From contig NZ_FNKO01000002.1 of the NCBI RefSeq assembly GCF_900100925.1, positions 434,001 to 498,000 on the forward strand: 64,000 nt of DNA, read 5' to 3'. How positions within the stretch are numbered: position 1 is the first letter of the stretch; each line of letters opens with the position of its first letter. The notes beneath the pieces are model-generated. The model was not told where the DNA came from, did not search any database, and saw nothing but the letters and a program-made list of their open reading frames with translations. Both the position numbers and the translations under genes were made by a program. Positions 37,956-46,555 of the stretch are shown piece by piece. The DNA comes from Actinopolyspora saharensis (GTDB lineage Bacteria > Actinomycetota > Actinomycetes > Mycobacteriales > Pseudonocardiaceae).

Positions 37956-39485
37956 TCAGCGCCCGCGCACCAACCGCATCAGCGCGACGAGCCGGCGAAC
38001 CGTCCGCCCGGAGCGTCCGAAGCTCATCGGATTGAGCGGCATGGGGAACCTGGTGCGCGTCACGGCCTGGGCCCTGGTGAACTCGCGCAGCCCGTCCGCC
38101 CCGTGGATTCGCCCGAACCCGGAGTCGCCCACCCCGCCGAACGGGAGGGCGGGCACGGCCGCGAAGGAGATCACCGAGTTCACCGCGACCATCCCGCTGC
38201 GCATCCTCCTGGCGAGCTCGGTGCCGCGGGCCCGGGAGAACACCGTCCCGCCCAGGCCGTAACTGCCCGCGTTGGCGCGCTCGATCCCCTCGTCCGCCGT
38301 GCGCACCCTGTTGATCACGATCGTGGGGCCGAAGGTCTCCTCGGTCACCGCGGCGGAGTCCTCGGGAACGTCGGTGAGCACCACCGGATCGACGTAGGGA
38401 GGCCGGACCGAGTCCTCGTCGCCGACCACGGCCGTGCCACCGCGCCGCGTCCCCTCCGCGATGTGCTCGCGGATCACGTCGACCTGCGAGCTCATCGTGA
38501 TGGGGCCCAGGTCGGCCGTGGACTGCTCACCGGGGCGCAGCTTCTCCACGCGGTCCGCGACGAGCCGGACGAACCTGTCGGCCACCGAGTCGACCACGTA
38601 GACGCGCTCCACCCCGATGCAGGTCTGCCCCGCGTTGGAGATCGCGCCCCACGCGGCGGCCTCGGCGGCCGCGTGCAGATCGGCGTCCGAGTCGACGATC
38701 AGGGCGTCCTTGCCGCCGCACTCCACCAGAACGGGGGTCAGCGACTCGGAGCAGGTCGCCATGACCCGCTTGCCCGTCTCGGTGGAGCCGGTGAAGGCGA
38801 GCTTGTCCGCGCCCGCGCGGCACAGCGCCGCCCCGGTCTCACCGAAACCGGTGACGACCTGGAGCAGCGGGTGCTCCGGCACGACCTCGGCGAAGGTGCT
38901 CGCCAACCACTCGCCGACCCCCGGGGTGAGCTCACTCGGCTTGAACACCACCGCGTTGCCCGCGGCCAGCGCGTAGGCTATGGACCCCATCGGGGTGAAG
39001 GCCGGATAGTTCCACGGCCCGATGACCCCCACCACCCCGAAGGGGCGGTACTCCACCGCGGCGGCCTGGTTGGCCATGAGCACCCCTGGCGAGACCCTGC
39101 GCCTGCCGAGCACCTTGGGCGCGTTGGCCGCCGCCCAGTGCAGGTGGTCGACGACCAGAACCAGCTCCAGCCGCGCGTCGTCCAGTGGTTTGCCGGTCTC
39201 GGCCGAGATCAGCTCCGCGGCTTCGTCCAGGCGCGCGACCAGCAGCCTGCGCCAGGCGTCCAACCGCCGTTTCCGCCCCGCGAAGCCGAGCTCCTCCCAC
39301 CACCGCTGACCGCTCCGCGCGGTCTCGACCGCGCGCCGGACCGCGCCGTGCTCGTGAATCGGGTGCGTACCGACGGTCTCACCCGTTCTCGGGTCGATCG
39401 ATTCGAAGCGCCCCGCTTCGGCCGACTCCTCCGAGAGCACCGTCCCGGGGTTCTCCGCGGCGCTGCCACGAGCGGTCTGGGTCAT
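37956..39485 (-). CDS. Aldehyde dehydrogenase, succinate-semialdehyde-dehydrogenase-like
   Basis: NAD(P)-dependent aldehyde dehydrogenase of 509 aa. Catalytic Cys289 (NAGQTCIG), general-base Glu255 (LVECGGKD) and Asn159 (GPWNYP) are present, with FTGSTETGKRV in the cofactor site. The sequence follows the actinobacterial GabD2/SSADH-like branch in which SAETGKPLDDARLELVL and the basic C-terminal tail are common. Actual substrate is uncertain; the neighbouring symporter and dha genes suggest a small aldehyde. The C-terminal 30 residues are Arg-rich. Confidence 0.9.
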   Translation of the reverse strand: MTQTARGSAAENPGTVLSEESAEAGRFESIDPRTGETVGTHPIHEHGAVRRAVETARSGQRWWEELGFAGRKRRLDAWRRLLVARLDEAAELISAETGKPLDDARLELVLVVDHLHWAAANAPKVLGRRRVSPGVLMANQAAAVEYRPFGVVGVIGPWNYPAFTPMGSIAYALAAGNAVVFKPSELTPGVGEWLASTFAEVVPEHPLLQVVTGFGETGAALCRAGADKLAFTGSTETGKRVMATCSESLTPVLVECGGKDALIVDSDADLHAAAEAAAWGAISNAGQTCIGVERVYVVDSVADRFVRLVADRVEKLRPGEQSTADLGPITMSSQVDVIREHIAEGTRRGGTAVVGDEDSVRPPYVDPVVLTDVPEDSAAVTEETFGPTIVINRVRTADEGIERANAGSYGLGGTVFSRARGTELARRMRSGMVAVNSVISFAAVPALPFGGVGDSGFGRIHGADGLREFTRAQAVTRTRFPMPLNPMSFGRSGRTVRRLVALMRLVRGR

Positions 39486-39685
39486 GCTGGCCTCCCCACC
39501 GGATCCTGTATCGCCGGGCCGCGCGTCATCGGCGCCCCGGGTGCGCGACGCTCACACGTCCCATCCGTGGGAACAACGAGCCGTTCGGCCCGCGGTTGCG
39601 CGCGGACGCGCTCCCGGAGCCCGCCGGCGGGGCGACCGGTCGGGCCGGCGGCGCGCGACCCGAGTCCTCCGGGAATCGGCTGCTC

Positions 39686-39719
39686 GTCCGGGAACCCGCT
39701 CCGCGGCGGGTTCCCGGAC
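39686..39719 (-). terminator. Strong terminator hairpin after the small membrane gene
   Basis: GTCCGGGAACCCGC pairs perfectly (14 bp) with GCGGGTTCCCGGAC around a 6-nt loop, 22 nt beyond the stop. It probably separates the symporter transcript from the aldehyde dehydrogenase gene. Confidence 0.7.
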
Positions 39720-39740
39720 TGGACGCGGAGCTCCGCCGGT

Positions 39741-40016
39741 TCAGGAGCCCGACGTCTCCGAGTCCGCGGGCAGGACGATCGGCCGCAGCCGGGCCCAGAG
39801 CGCGAACGCGCCCGCGAAGACGAGCATGCCCAGACCGCTCCAGAGGTTGATGTTGATCCCGGCGGCCTGGCTGATCTCCTCCTCACTCGTTCCCAGCAGC
39901 CCCATCAGCGTGCAGATCGCCCCGTACAGGACGAACAGGGCCGCTATGACCAGTCGGATGTCGAAGGCCCCCGCACGCTGTCCCTGCTGGGTACCGGAGC
40001 CGTTTTCCTCGCTCAT
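39741..40016 (-). CDS. Small two-helix membrane protein paired with symporter
   Basis: 91-aa protein with two predicted transmembrane helices, IRLVIAALFVLYGAICTLMG and LWSGLGMLVFAGAFALWARL, joined by a short acidic outside loop. It follows the sodium/solute symporter gene by only 27 bp. Small two-helix partners of symporters are known elsewhere (YjcH with ActP), but this one does not resemble DUF485 and sits downstream rather than upstream. It is therefore described only as a probable accessory subunit. Confidence 0.78.
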   Translation of the reverse strand: MSEENGSGTQQGQRAGAFDIRLVIAALFVLYGAICTLMGLLGTSEEEISQAAGININLWSGLGMLVFAGAFALWARLRPIVLPADSETSGS

Positions 40017-40043
40017 GATTGCCTCCCGACGTGGTGAGCGCGG

Positions 40044-41723
40044 TTACCCGAAAACGATGTTGAGGACGACGATCAGGACCAGGACTATGCCCGCGAGCAC
40101 ACCGGGCCTGCGATACCAACCCGCGTCCTCGCCGGTGGTGGACGCCGTCCGGTCCTCCTTCGGTGTCAGCCCGTAGACCAGGCCGGTCAGCTCGGCAGCG
40201 GGTTTCGGGGTGGTGACCATGCTGACGGCCACGCTGACCACGATGTCGACCACGAACGCGGCGCCCGCGCCGACGAAGCTCGCCCCCTGACCGGGAAGCT
40301 CCAGCACCCCGGTCTCGGCCAGCAGGAAGACGCTCATCGAGGCGCCGGTACCCAGCACCAGACCGAGCCACCCCGCCGTGGGAGTCATGCGCTTCCAGAA
40401 CATACCGAGGATGAACGTGGCGAACAGCGGAGCGTTGAACAGCGAGAAGAGCTGCTGCAGGTAGTCCATCAGGTTCGAGTACCCGGAGGCGATGAACGCG
40501 GTCCCGATCGCGGCCACCGTCGCCCCGACGGTCACCCAGCGCCCCATGTTCAGGTAGTAGCCGTCCGGACGGTTCCGGACCACGTAGGCCTGCCAGATGT
40601 CGTAGGTGAACACCGTGTTGAACGAGCTCAGGTTGGCCGCCATCCCGGCCATGAAGGAGGCGAGCAGCCCGGCCAGCGCGACACCGAGGATCCCGTTCGG
40701 CAGCAGGTCCCGCATCAGCAGCAGGATCGCGTCGTTGTAGTCGACGTTTCCCTCATCCTGCTGCTTGAACACCACCATGTCCTGCACCGACACGGCGGCG
40801 ATCATGCCCGGAACGATCACCAGGAACGGGATCAGCATCTTCGGGAACGCCCCGATGATCGGCGTTCGCTGGGCCGCGGACATGCTCTTGGAGGCCATCG
40901 CGCGCTGGACCTCGACGAAGTTGGTCGTCCAGTACCCGAAGGCGAGCACGAAGCCGAGCCCGAACACGATTCCCAGCACGGACAGGAAGTTGCTGCCGAA
41001 GCCGGTCAGCTCGTTGCCCGGCCACGCGGAGAGCTGATGGGCGCCGGCCTGGGCCGAGACCTTGTCCACCAGTCCCTGCCAACCACCGACCTTGGCCAGA
41101 CCGACGATGGTCAGCGGCAGCAGGGCGGCCACGATCACGAAGAACTGCAGCACCTCGTTGTAGATGGCCGCGGACAGTCCACCGAGGCCGGTGTAGCTGA
41201 GCACGATCACCGCGGCCATCAGCACCGAGACCCAGAGGGGCCAGCCGAGCAGCACGTTGACGATGCTCGCCAGCAGGAAGAGGTTCACTCCCGCGATCAG
41301 CAGCTGCGCCAGGGCGAAGCTTATGGCGTTGACCAGGTGCGCCGGTTTCCCGAAGCGGCGCAGCATGAACTCGGGAACGCTGCGCACTTTGGAACCGTAG
41401 TAGAACGGCATCATCACCACGCCGAGGAACAGCATGGCGGGAATGGCGCCGATCCAGAAGTAGTGCATGGTCGGCATGCCGTACTGGGCGCCGTTGGCGG
41501 ACATCCCGATGATCTCGATGGCACCGAGATTGGCCGCCACGAACGCGAGCCCGGTCACCCAGGCCGGCAGGGAGCGCCCCGACAGGAAGAAGTCGAGACT
41601 GCTCGAGACCGAGCGCCGCGCGAGGTAACCGATTCCCAGCACGAACAAGAAGTAGAGCGCGAGCAGCAGATAATCGACCGGTCCCGCGTCCAGTCGAAGC
41701 TGCTCCTGGGCTAACGCATGCAC
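40044..41723 (-). CDS. Sodium/solute symporter (SSS family)
   Basis: Integral membrane transporter of 559 aa with about 14 hydrophobic helices. Family marks are the N-terminal FLSGRSLPAWVTGLAFVAANLGAIE block, VRSVPEFMLRRFG near residue 125 (the conserved SSS loop) and a FMAGMAANLSSFNTVFTYDIW segment like the sodium-site helix 8. The overall pattern is nearer SGLT-type sugar/solute carriers than PutP. Substrate unknown. GTG start with GGAGG at 9 nt. First gene of the run that leads through the small partner, aldehyde dehydrogenase and dhaKLM. Confidence 0.93.
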   Translation of the reverse strand: MHALAQEQLRLDAGPVDYLLLALYFLFVLGIGYLARRSVSSSLDFFLSGRSLPAWVTGLAFVAANLGAIEIIGMSANGAQYGMPTMHYFWIGAIPAMLFLGVVMMPFYYGSKVRSVPEFMLRRFGKPAHLVNAISFALAQLLIAGVNLFLLASIVNVLLGWPLWVSVLMAAVIVLSYTGLGGLSAAIYNEVLQFFVIVAALLPLTIVGLAKVGGWQGLVDKVSAQAGAHQLSAWPGNELTGFGSNFLSVLGIVFGLGFVLAFGYWTTNFVEVQRAMASKSMSAAQRTPIIGAFPKMLIPFLVIVPGMIAAVSVQDMVVFKQQDEGNVDYNDAILLLMRDLLPNGILGVALAGLLASFMAGMAANLSSFNTVFTYDIWQAYVVRNRPDGYYLNMGRWVTVGATVAAIGTAFIASGYSNLMDYLQQLFSLFNAPLFATFILGMFWKRMTPTAGWLGLVLGTGASMSVFLLAETGVLELPGQGASFVGAGAAFVVDIVVSVAVSMVTTPKPAAELTGLVYGLTPKEDRTASTTGEDAGWYRRPGVLAGIVLVLIVVLNIVFG

Positions 41724-42166
41724 GTCGCCCCACCTCCAAAATCAACAACGTCAAACGGTAATCACCAGTTGTAAAAACAGGCGAACAATACCGCACAGTG
41801 GGGACGGTCACAGAGAGGGTGATACCAATTCGTTGATTTCGGAGGCCGGCGCGGATCTTTCGTGCTCGCCGAGTGATCGTGCGAATTCACTTCGTGCCGA
41901 ATTGCGGCACGAATTCGACACGCTTTCCCACCTCCTCCACCCCCGGTGAGCTCGCCGGACAGCACCACCCTGCCGCCCCGCTCCAGTGAGCATCGCGTCG
42001 TCACGAACGAAAGCGATCACTCGGAGTCACGAAACGCGGTGACACAACCGCTGAACGAGCCTCTTTCGGGGCGACCTGTTAGCCCGAGCGGTGTAGTGAT
42101 CAGCTCACTTCTATCGCCGATCGGCCGTGCACGCATAGCATCGTTCCGAACACAGGAGGTGATGGC
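41724..42166. other. Divergent regulatory region, symporter and small-ORF gene
   Basis: AT-richer than its surroundings near 41745-41860. It holds AGTGA-TCAGC-TCACT (42095-42109), an inverted repeat like the CRP-type site near etfB but with a 5-nt spacer. A TAGCAT -10 box at 42136-42141 serves the downstream small ORF. No larger gene is credible here. Confidence 0.45.
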
Positions 42167-42277
42167 ATGGGGATCGCGGAGATGCTCACACTGCTCGCCG
42201 TGACACTGGTCCTCGGCCCGTGGCTGCTGCTGCGCTGGCTGAGCGAACCGCCGCGCAACGGTGTTCCACACGGTTGA
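42167..42277 (+). CDS. 36-residue single-pass membrane peptide
   Basis: Very short gene encoding MGIAEMLTLLAV...GPWLLLRWLSEPP, a single hydrophobic helix (about residues 6-24) followed by a polar tail. Support comes from signals: AGGAGG 7 nt before the ATG and a TAGCAT -10 box about 25 nt upstream. The overlapping ATG five bases earlier is badly spaced and out of frame. Divergent from the symporter, so it might be a small regulator or subunit of a transporter. No family recognised. Confidence 0.5.
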   Translation: MGIAEMLTLLAVTLVLGPWLLLRWLSEPPRNGVPHG

Positions 42278-42396
42278 GCGACCCGTTCCCACCTCGAAGT
42301 CCGAGCCCGCCCGGCCACGGCCCCGTCCGGCGACGACCCAGTTGCACGCCGACGGCCCCGTCGTCCGGCGCGGGCCTGTCGTGAAGGAGTGAGATC

Positions 42397-42657
42397 GTGA
42401 CGGCCCCTCCGATCCCCCGGTCGGATTCGCCCCGCAAGCCCGCCCCCAGGACGCTCGGCTACGTGCTCGCTTTCCGGGGCGAACTGCCGACGTGGACGGG
42501 CACGCGGGGCGGACATCGTTCCGCGGTCTCGCCCGGAACCCCCGTTGCGCAGTGGACTCCGCCCGATCCGCCGCTGCTCGCCCGCGTGCTGGACGGACTG
42601 CGCCGCTCCCGGGACGAGAGCGCCGCTCTCCGGTGCGCGGGCACCGGAGCGGCGTAG
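42397..42657 (+). CDS. Small Pro/Arg-rich hypothetical protein
   Basis: 86-aa soluble protein, unrecognised. The GTG is preceded by AAGGAG at 7 nt. The sequence is Pro/Arg/Thr-rich (SDSPRKPAPRTLGYVLAF ... TPPDPPLLARVLDGLRRSRD) with one probable helix at the C-terminus. It follows the 36-residue gene in the same direction by 119 bp and converges with nucS, 8 bp apart. Composition leaves open that it is a chance frame, but the ribosome site argues for translation. Confidence 0.5.
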   Translation: MTAPPIPRSDSPRKPAPRTLGYVLAFRGELPTWTGTRGGHRSAVSPGTPVAQWTPPDPPLLARVLDGLRRSRDESAALRCAGTGAA

Positions 42658-42665
42658 AGCCTCGA

Positions 42666-43325
42666 TCAGAACAGCCGGTACTCGTCCGGGTCGATCCCAC
42701 GCAGCTGCTCGTAGTCCAGCGTCACGCAGCGGATGCCGCGGTCCTCCGCCAGAGTGCGTGCTTGCTGCTTGATCTGCTGGGCGGCGAAGACCCCGCTGAC
42801 GGGCGCGAGCAGCGGATCGCGGTTGAGCAGCTCCAGATAGCGGGTCAGCTGCTCGACACCGTCGATCTCGCCGCGTCGCTTGATCTCGACCGCGACGTTG
42901 CCCCCGCTGGAGTCCCGGCACATCAGATCCACGGGACCGATCGGAGTGGGGTACTCCCGCCGCACCAGCGTCCAGCCCTCACCGAGCGTGCTGACGTGCT
43001 CGGCCAACAGCTGCTGCAGATGCGACTCGACCCCGTCCTTGACCAGCCCGGGTTCCGAGCCCAACTCGTAGTTGGAATCGTGCAGGATCTCCTTGACGGC
43101 GATGACCAGTTTCTCGCCCGCCTTGTTCTGCACCGTCCACACGTCGGGGTCCTCGATCAACCAGCACGGTGGACTCATCCAGTTCAACGGCTTGTAGGCC
43201 CTGTCGTCCGAGTGCACGGAGACGGAGCCGTCGGCCTTGATCAACAGCAGTCTGGTGGCCAACGGCAGATGGGCGTTCAGCCTGCCGATGTAGTCAACCT
43301 TGCAGGTAGCGATTACAAGACGCAC
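42666..43325 (-). CDS. nucS: Mismatch-specific endonuclease NucS (EndoMS)
   Basis: Nuclease of 219 aa that cuts both strands at mismatches and provides the non-canonical mismatch repair of actinobacteria, which lack MutS/MutL. The N-terminal dimer domain is [16 protein letters not shown]. The RecB-like nuclease core has D133 (PVDLMCRD), E147 and K149 (VAVEIKRRG). The C-terminus EYRLF fits a sliding-clamp-binding peptide. The GTG is 7 nt after a TACGCT -10 box, so the mRNA is probably leaderless. Same chromosomal block as Rv1321. Divergent from a Nudix gene. Confidence 0.95.
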   Translation of the reverse strand: MRLVIATCKVDYIGRLNAHLPLATRLLLIKADGSVSVHSDDRAYKPLNWMSPPCWLIEDPDVWTVQNKAGEKLVIAVKEILHDSNYELGSEPGLVKDGVESHLQQLLAEHVSTLGEGWTLVRREYPTPIGPVDLMCRDSSGGNVAVEIKRRGEIDGVEQLTRYLELLNRDPLLAPVSGVFAAQQIKQQARTLAEDRGIRCVTLDYEQLRGIDPDEYRLF

Positions 43326-43332
43326 TCGACAG

Positions 43333-43338
43333 AGCGTA
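43333..43338 (-). promoter_or_regulatory. -10 box for a leaderless nucS mRNA
   Basis: TACGCT on the minus strand, 7 nt before GTG. Confidence 0.5.
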
Positions 43339-43527
43339 AGGGTAAGCCCCACCAACATCGACAACCGCCTGCCGCGAGTGTCGAGACCGCCCTGCGGTAG
43401 GCACTCTCCCGGCAGGCCTCCAGGCCGAGCGACCCCGCGGAGAACAGCGGATTGTACCCTGCGACTCCGAGGAGAGCTCCCGCTCGGCTCAGCTCGACGA
43501 CGCCCCGCCCCGGAGAGGCCCGAACAC

Positions 43528-44103
43528 ATGTGGACGGCAAGCAGCAGGCAGGTCTACGCGAATCCGTGGATGACGGTGCGTGAGGACGAGGTCCGGCGGG
43601 CGGACGGCTCGGACGGGATCTACGGGGTGGTCGACAAACCCGACTACGCGCTGATCATCCCGCTGGAGCGGCACCCCGACGGCGCGAACGACCGACGGGA
43701 AGGGCTCTGGCTCGTCGAGCAGTACCGCTACCCGCTGGGGATGCGCCGATGGGAGTTCCCCCAGGGAACGGCCCCGGGGCTCGCCACCGCGGAACCCTCC
43801 GGGCTCGCGGAGCGGGAGCTCCGCGAGGAGACCGGGCTGCGCGCCGAGCGGATGACCGAGCTCGGGACGCTGGACGTGGCTGCCGGAATGTCCAGCCAGC
43901 GGGGCAGGGCCTTCCTCGCCACCGAACTCACCTGCGGGGCGCACGAACGGGAGCTCGAGGAGCAGGACATGCGCGCGGCCCTGTTCGACCGCGCCGAGGT
44001 CGAGGGCATGATCGCCGGGGGCGAGGTGACCGACGCCCAGTCGATCGCCGCCTACACCCTGCTGCTGCTGCACGAACGCGCCCCCGGCACGAACGAATCC
44101 TGA
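43528..44103 (+). CDS. Nudix hydrolase, ADP-ribose-pyrophosphatase-like
   Basis: Nudix pyrophosphatase of 191 aa. The Nudix helix core [10 protein letters not shown] is intact, preceded by [12 protein letters not shown], as in enzymes that split nucleoside diphosphate sugars such as ADP-ribose. The strand preceding ([12 protein letters not shown]) and the late [10 protein letters not shown] are also typical. The ATG has GGAGAGG about 9 nt upstream; the frame is open further but unsupported. Divergent from nucS. Confidence 0.9.
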   Translation: MWTASSRQVYANPWMTVREDEVRRADGSDGIYGVVDKPDYALIIPLERHPDGANDRREGLWLVEQYRYPLGMRRWEFPQGTAPGLATAEPSGLAERELREETGLRAERMTELGTLDVAAGMSSQRGRAFLATELTCGAHERELEEQDMRAALFDRAEVEGMIAGGEVTDAQSIAAYTLLLLHERAPGTNES

Positions 44104-44179
44104 CCCCGGGGGCGGTATCCCGACCGCACCCACCCGTTTTCCGCGAAAAGCACCCCTACGACTTCGTGGCCGGTGAGAG

Positions 44180-44185
44180 TACCCT
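44180..44185 (+). promoter_or_regulatory. -10 box for a leaderless lysE-family mRNA
   Basis: TACCCT ends 6 nt before the GTG start. Confidence 0.5.
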
Positions 44186-44191
44186 GCGGGC

Positions 44192-44860
44192 GTGCCCGAT
44201 CAGCTCGTTCCGTTCCTGCTGCTGACCGTTCTGATCACGATAACTCCCGGTGCCGACATGGCCCTCGGGATCCGCAACAGCCTGCGCGGCGGTTCCGCCG
44301 CGTGCTGGTGGACCGGGCTCGGCTGCTGCACCGGAGTCGTCGTCCACGCAATCGTCTCGGTCGCGGGCCTGTCCGCGCTGCTGGCCGCCTCGGCGACCGC
44401 CTACACCGTGCTCAAGGTGGCCGGGGCCTGCTACCTGATCTGGCTCGGTGTCCGCAGCCTGATCTCCGCGCTGCGCGGCGAGCGCGGAACCATCGGCGCG
44501 GATGCCGACCGCGGCTGCTCGACGACGGCCGACGGACCGGAACTCGCCCTGTCCACCGCGTACCGCCAGGGACTGATCAGCAACCTGCTGAACCCCAAGA
44601 TCGTCGTGCTCTTCCTGACCCTGCTGCCGCAGTTCGTCGGAAACGACGAGCCGCACACGATCACCTCGCTGCAGCTGGCCCTGGCCTTCGTGGTGACGGG
44701 ACTGCTCTGGTGGAGGGTCCTCTCCTGGCTGCTCGCCGGCCTGCGGGGAGTGCTGAGCAGGAAGAAGGTCCGCTCGGCCCTGGAGAGCACCACCGGTGCG
44801 GTGCTGATCGCGCTGGGGCTGCGGGTCGCCCTCGGGGCCTGGAGGACGGCGGTTCGGTGA
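44192..44860 (+). CDS. LysE/RhtB family amino-acid or metabolite exporter
   Basis: Exporter of 222 aa with about six helices. The family opening VPFLLLTVLITITPGADMALGIRNSLRGG contains the conserved TPGAD, and LKVAGACYLIWLGVRSL and YRQGLISNLLNPKIVVLFLTLLPQF are diagnostic. LysE-family members export basic amino acids, homoserine lactones or similar compounds; which one is unknown here. GTG start fixed by TACCCT six bases upstream. Confidence 0.93.
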   Translation: MPDQLVPFLLLTVLITITPGADMALGIRNSLRGGSAACWWTGLGCCTGVVVHAIVSVAGLSALLAASATAYTVLKVAGACYLIWLGVRSLISALRGERGTIGADADRGCSTTADGPELALSTAYRQGLISNLLNPKIVVLFLTLLPQFVGNDEPHTITSLQLALAFVVTGLLWWRVLSWLLAGLRGVLSRKKVRSALESTTGAVLIALGLRVALGAWRTAVR

Positions 44861-44897
44861 TCTCCGGTGCGCGAGTCGGGCGTGTCGCGAAGCCGGA

Positions 44898-44988
44898 TCG
44901 GCCGTCGTGGGGAGCGCTGCTGCGGAGCGGACCGACGGCGCAGGACGCCGACTTCCTCCTCGAGGCGCCGACCACCCACGACGGCCGA
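44898..44988. terminator. Long inverted repeat in a convergent gap
   Basis: TCGGCCGTCGTGG pairs perfectly (13 bp) with CCACGACGGCCGA across about 65 nt, between the LysE gene and the converging membrane-protein gene. Probable bidirectional terminator. Confidence 0.5.
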
Positions 44989-45000
44989 GCAACTGAACTC

Positions 45001-45399
45001 CTACCTGGAGCGGACGCCGAGCACCACGAGGGGGATGGCCCCGACCACCACCACGACCTCGGCAACCCCCGCCAACAGCTGCGGAACTCCCGTGGCCACT
45101 TCGTGCGAGCCGAACAGTCCGACCGTGACTGCCAGCACGAAGGCGATCAGCGTCAGCACACCGAACCCGATGGCTCCCGCGGCGGGCAGCCAGTGCTTCC
45201 AGCCGAGCAGCACCAGGGCCAACACCAGGCCGGCCACCGCGTTGAGCAGGAACAGCGGCCCTATCACGGCCACTTCGCTCACGCCCTGCGCCCACAGTTC
45301 GAAGTGGACAACAGCCGACATGAGCAACCCCGCCGTCACCAACGCTCGGAGCAGCTCCGCGACGGTGTGACTCGGGCCGTTCGAAAAGCTCGTAACCAT
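45001..45399 (-). CDS. Four-helix integral membrane protein, unknown function
   Basis: 132-aa membrane protein with four hydrophobic helices: ALVTAGLLMSAVVHFELWAQG, LFLLNAVAGLVLALVLLGW, GAIGFGVLTLIAFVLAVTVG and LLAGVAEVVVVVGAIPLVVLG. A single His-Phe-Glu in the first helix is its only polar mark. The ATG is preceded by TTGGAG at 6 nt; upstream ATGs in frame lack a site. Divergent from the Rieske protein gene. Family not recognised. Confidence 0.75.
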   Translation of the reverse strand: MVTSFSNGPSHTVAELLRALVTAGLLMSAVVHFELWAQGVSEVAVIGPLFLLNAVAGLVLALVLLGWKHWLPAAGAIGFGVLTLIAFVLAVTVGLFGSHEVATGVPQLLAGVAEVVVVVGAIPLVVLGVRSR

Positions 45400-45534
45400 C
45401 CGTACTCCAACGCTCGACTGATCCGGCATCGCTGAAGGGCGGTGCTTTTTTCGAGGGCGTGCTGGGCGTTCGCACCCCCGTGCCGGTATTGTCCGGATCG
45501 GAACGGATCGCAGCGAGTCATCAGCGGAGGGAAC

Positions 45535-45993
45535 ATGGACGTCGAACGGTCGACCACGCGACGTCGCGCGCTGGCCGTGGGCGGGGCGTGCGCGGGCCTC
45601 GTCGCATCGGCCGGGTGTTCCGGCGACTCCTACCAGGGGTCCTCGCTCACCTCCACCGAGCATCCCGACTCGTCGGGAGGGCGGGCCCCCGAGTCCGGAA
45701 AGCAGCTCGCCCGCGTGGACGAGGTGCCGGTGGGCGGTTCACTGATCGTCGACGGCCCGGAGGAGAAGATCGCGCTCTCCCGTCCTCAGGAGGGCGAGGT
45801 GACCGCGCACAGCGCCGTGTGCACGCACATGGGGTGCACTGTCGAGGCCGCCGGGGAGCAGTTGCGCTGCCCCTGCCACGGCTCGGTCTTCGAATCCGCC
45901 TCCGGAGAGGTCGTCAGCGGTCCGGCCCGGGATCCGCTGCCTTCCGTTCCGGTGCGCACCGAAGCGGGCGACGTCCTGACCGGTGAGGCCTGA
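45535..45993 (+). CDS. Exported Rieske [2Fe-2S] protein
   Basis: 152-aa Rieske protein. The N-terminus RSTTRRRALAVGG is a Tat-like leader, followed by LVASAGC, a lipobox-like cleavage site, so it is probably a Tat-exported lipoprotein. The cluster ligands are C96 and H98 (VCTHMGC) and C112 and H115 (CPCHGS), with C101 and C114 able to form the Rieske disulfide. It is a small single-domain type, not the cytochrome bc1 QcrA. The electron partner is unknown. GGAGG lies 4 nt before the ATG. Confidence 0.92.
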   Translation: MDVERSTTRRRALAVGGACAGLVASAGCSGDSYQGSSLTSTEHPDSSGGRAPESGKQLARVDEVPVGGSLIVDGPEEKIALSRPQEGEVTAHSAVCTHMGCTVEAAGEQLRCPCHGSVFESASGEVVSGPARDPLPSVPVRTEAGDVLTGEA

Positions 45994-46018
45994 CGGAGCT
46001 GCTCGGCGACTCGCTTCG

Positions 46019-46046
46019 CTGCCGAGGAGGCGACGCTCCTCGGCAG
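46019..46046 (+). terminator. Terminator after the Rieske gene
   Basis: CTGCCGAGGAG-gcgacg-CTCCTCGGCAG, a perfect 11-bp stem 25 nt after the stop. Confidence 0.65.
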
Positions 46047-46181
46047 CGCCGCGCCCCGGGCGGGAGGCCGCGGCGTCCGCCGGCAACGTTCCGCGCGAAA
46101 CCGGGGCTGCCCTGGGCGGCCGCCGCTCCGGTGAGCGGGGCCGCCGGGCCGATCTACGTGGACGGAGTCGACGGCGCGCCG

Positions 46182-46385
46182 TCAGACCCCGAACTCACCG
46201 TTGCGGACTCCGTCGGCGAAGGCCGCCATCTCGGCGTGGGTGAACTCGAGCACCGGGCCGTGCGGATCCCGGGAGTTCCGCACGCCGTACGTATCGCCTA
46301 TCCGTGCGACTTCCACGCACTCCGTACCCTCGACGCTCGACGCGCTCGCCTTGTGAAACGTCACCTGCGACCAATCGATGGGCAT
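46182..46385 (-). CDS. DUF397 domain protein
   Basis: 67-aa DUF397 protein: WSQVTFHKASASSVEGTECVEVA, then VRNSRDPHGPVLEFTHAEM, AFADGVRNGEF. In actinomycetes DUF397 genes usually sit directly after a Scr1-type XRE regulator and act with it in developmental control. Here no XRE gene is adjacent; the co-directional upstream gene, 170 bp away, encodes an unrelated Cys-containing protein. The ATG is preceded by GGAG. Confidence 0.92.
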   Translation of the reverse strand: MPIDWSQVTFHKASASSVEGTECVEVARIGDTYGVRNSRDPHGPVLEFTHAEMAAFADGVRNGEFGV

Positions 46386-46555
46386 AATCCACTCCTAACG
46401 GGCCGAGCGGACGAAACTCCGGATACACCGTCGGAAGTTTCTCCGGTCACGGGCTCTCACCGAGGTTCTCCGGCCCGGGGCGACGGGCCGATCCCGCCCC
46501 GGTGCCGCAACACCGGAGACACCGCTCGCGCCCCGTCCCGCGCTGAGAACCCCAA

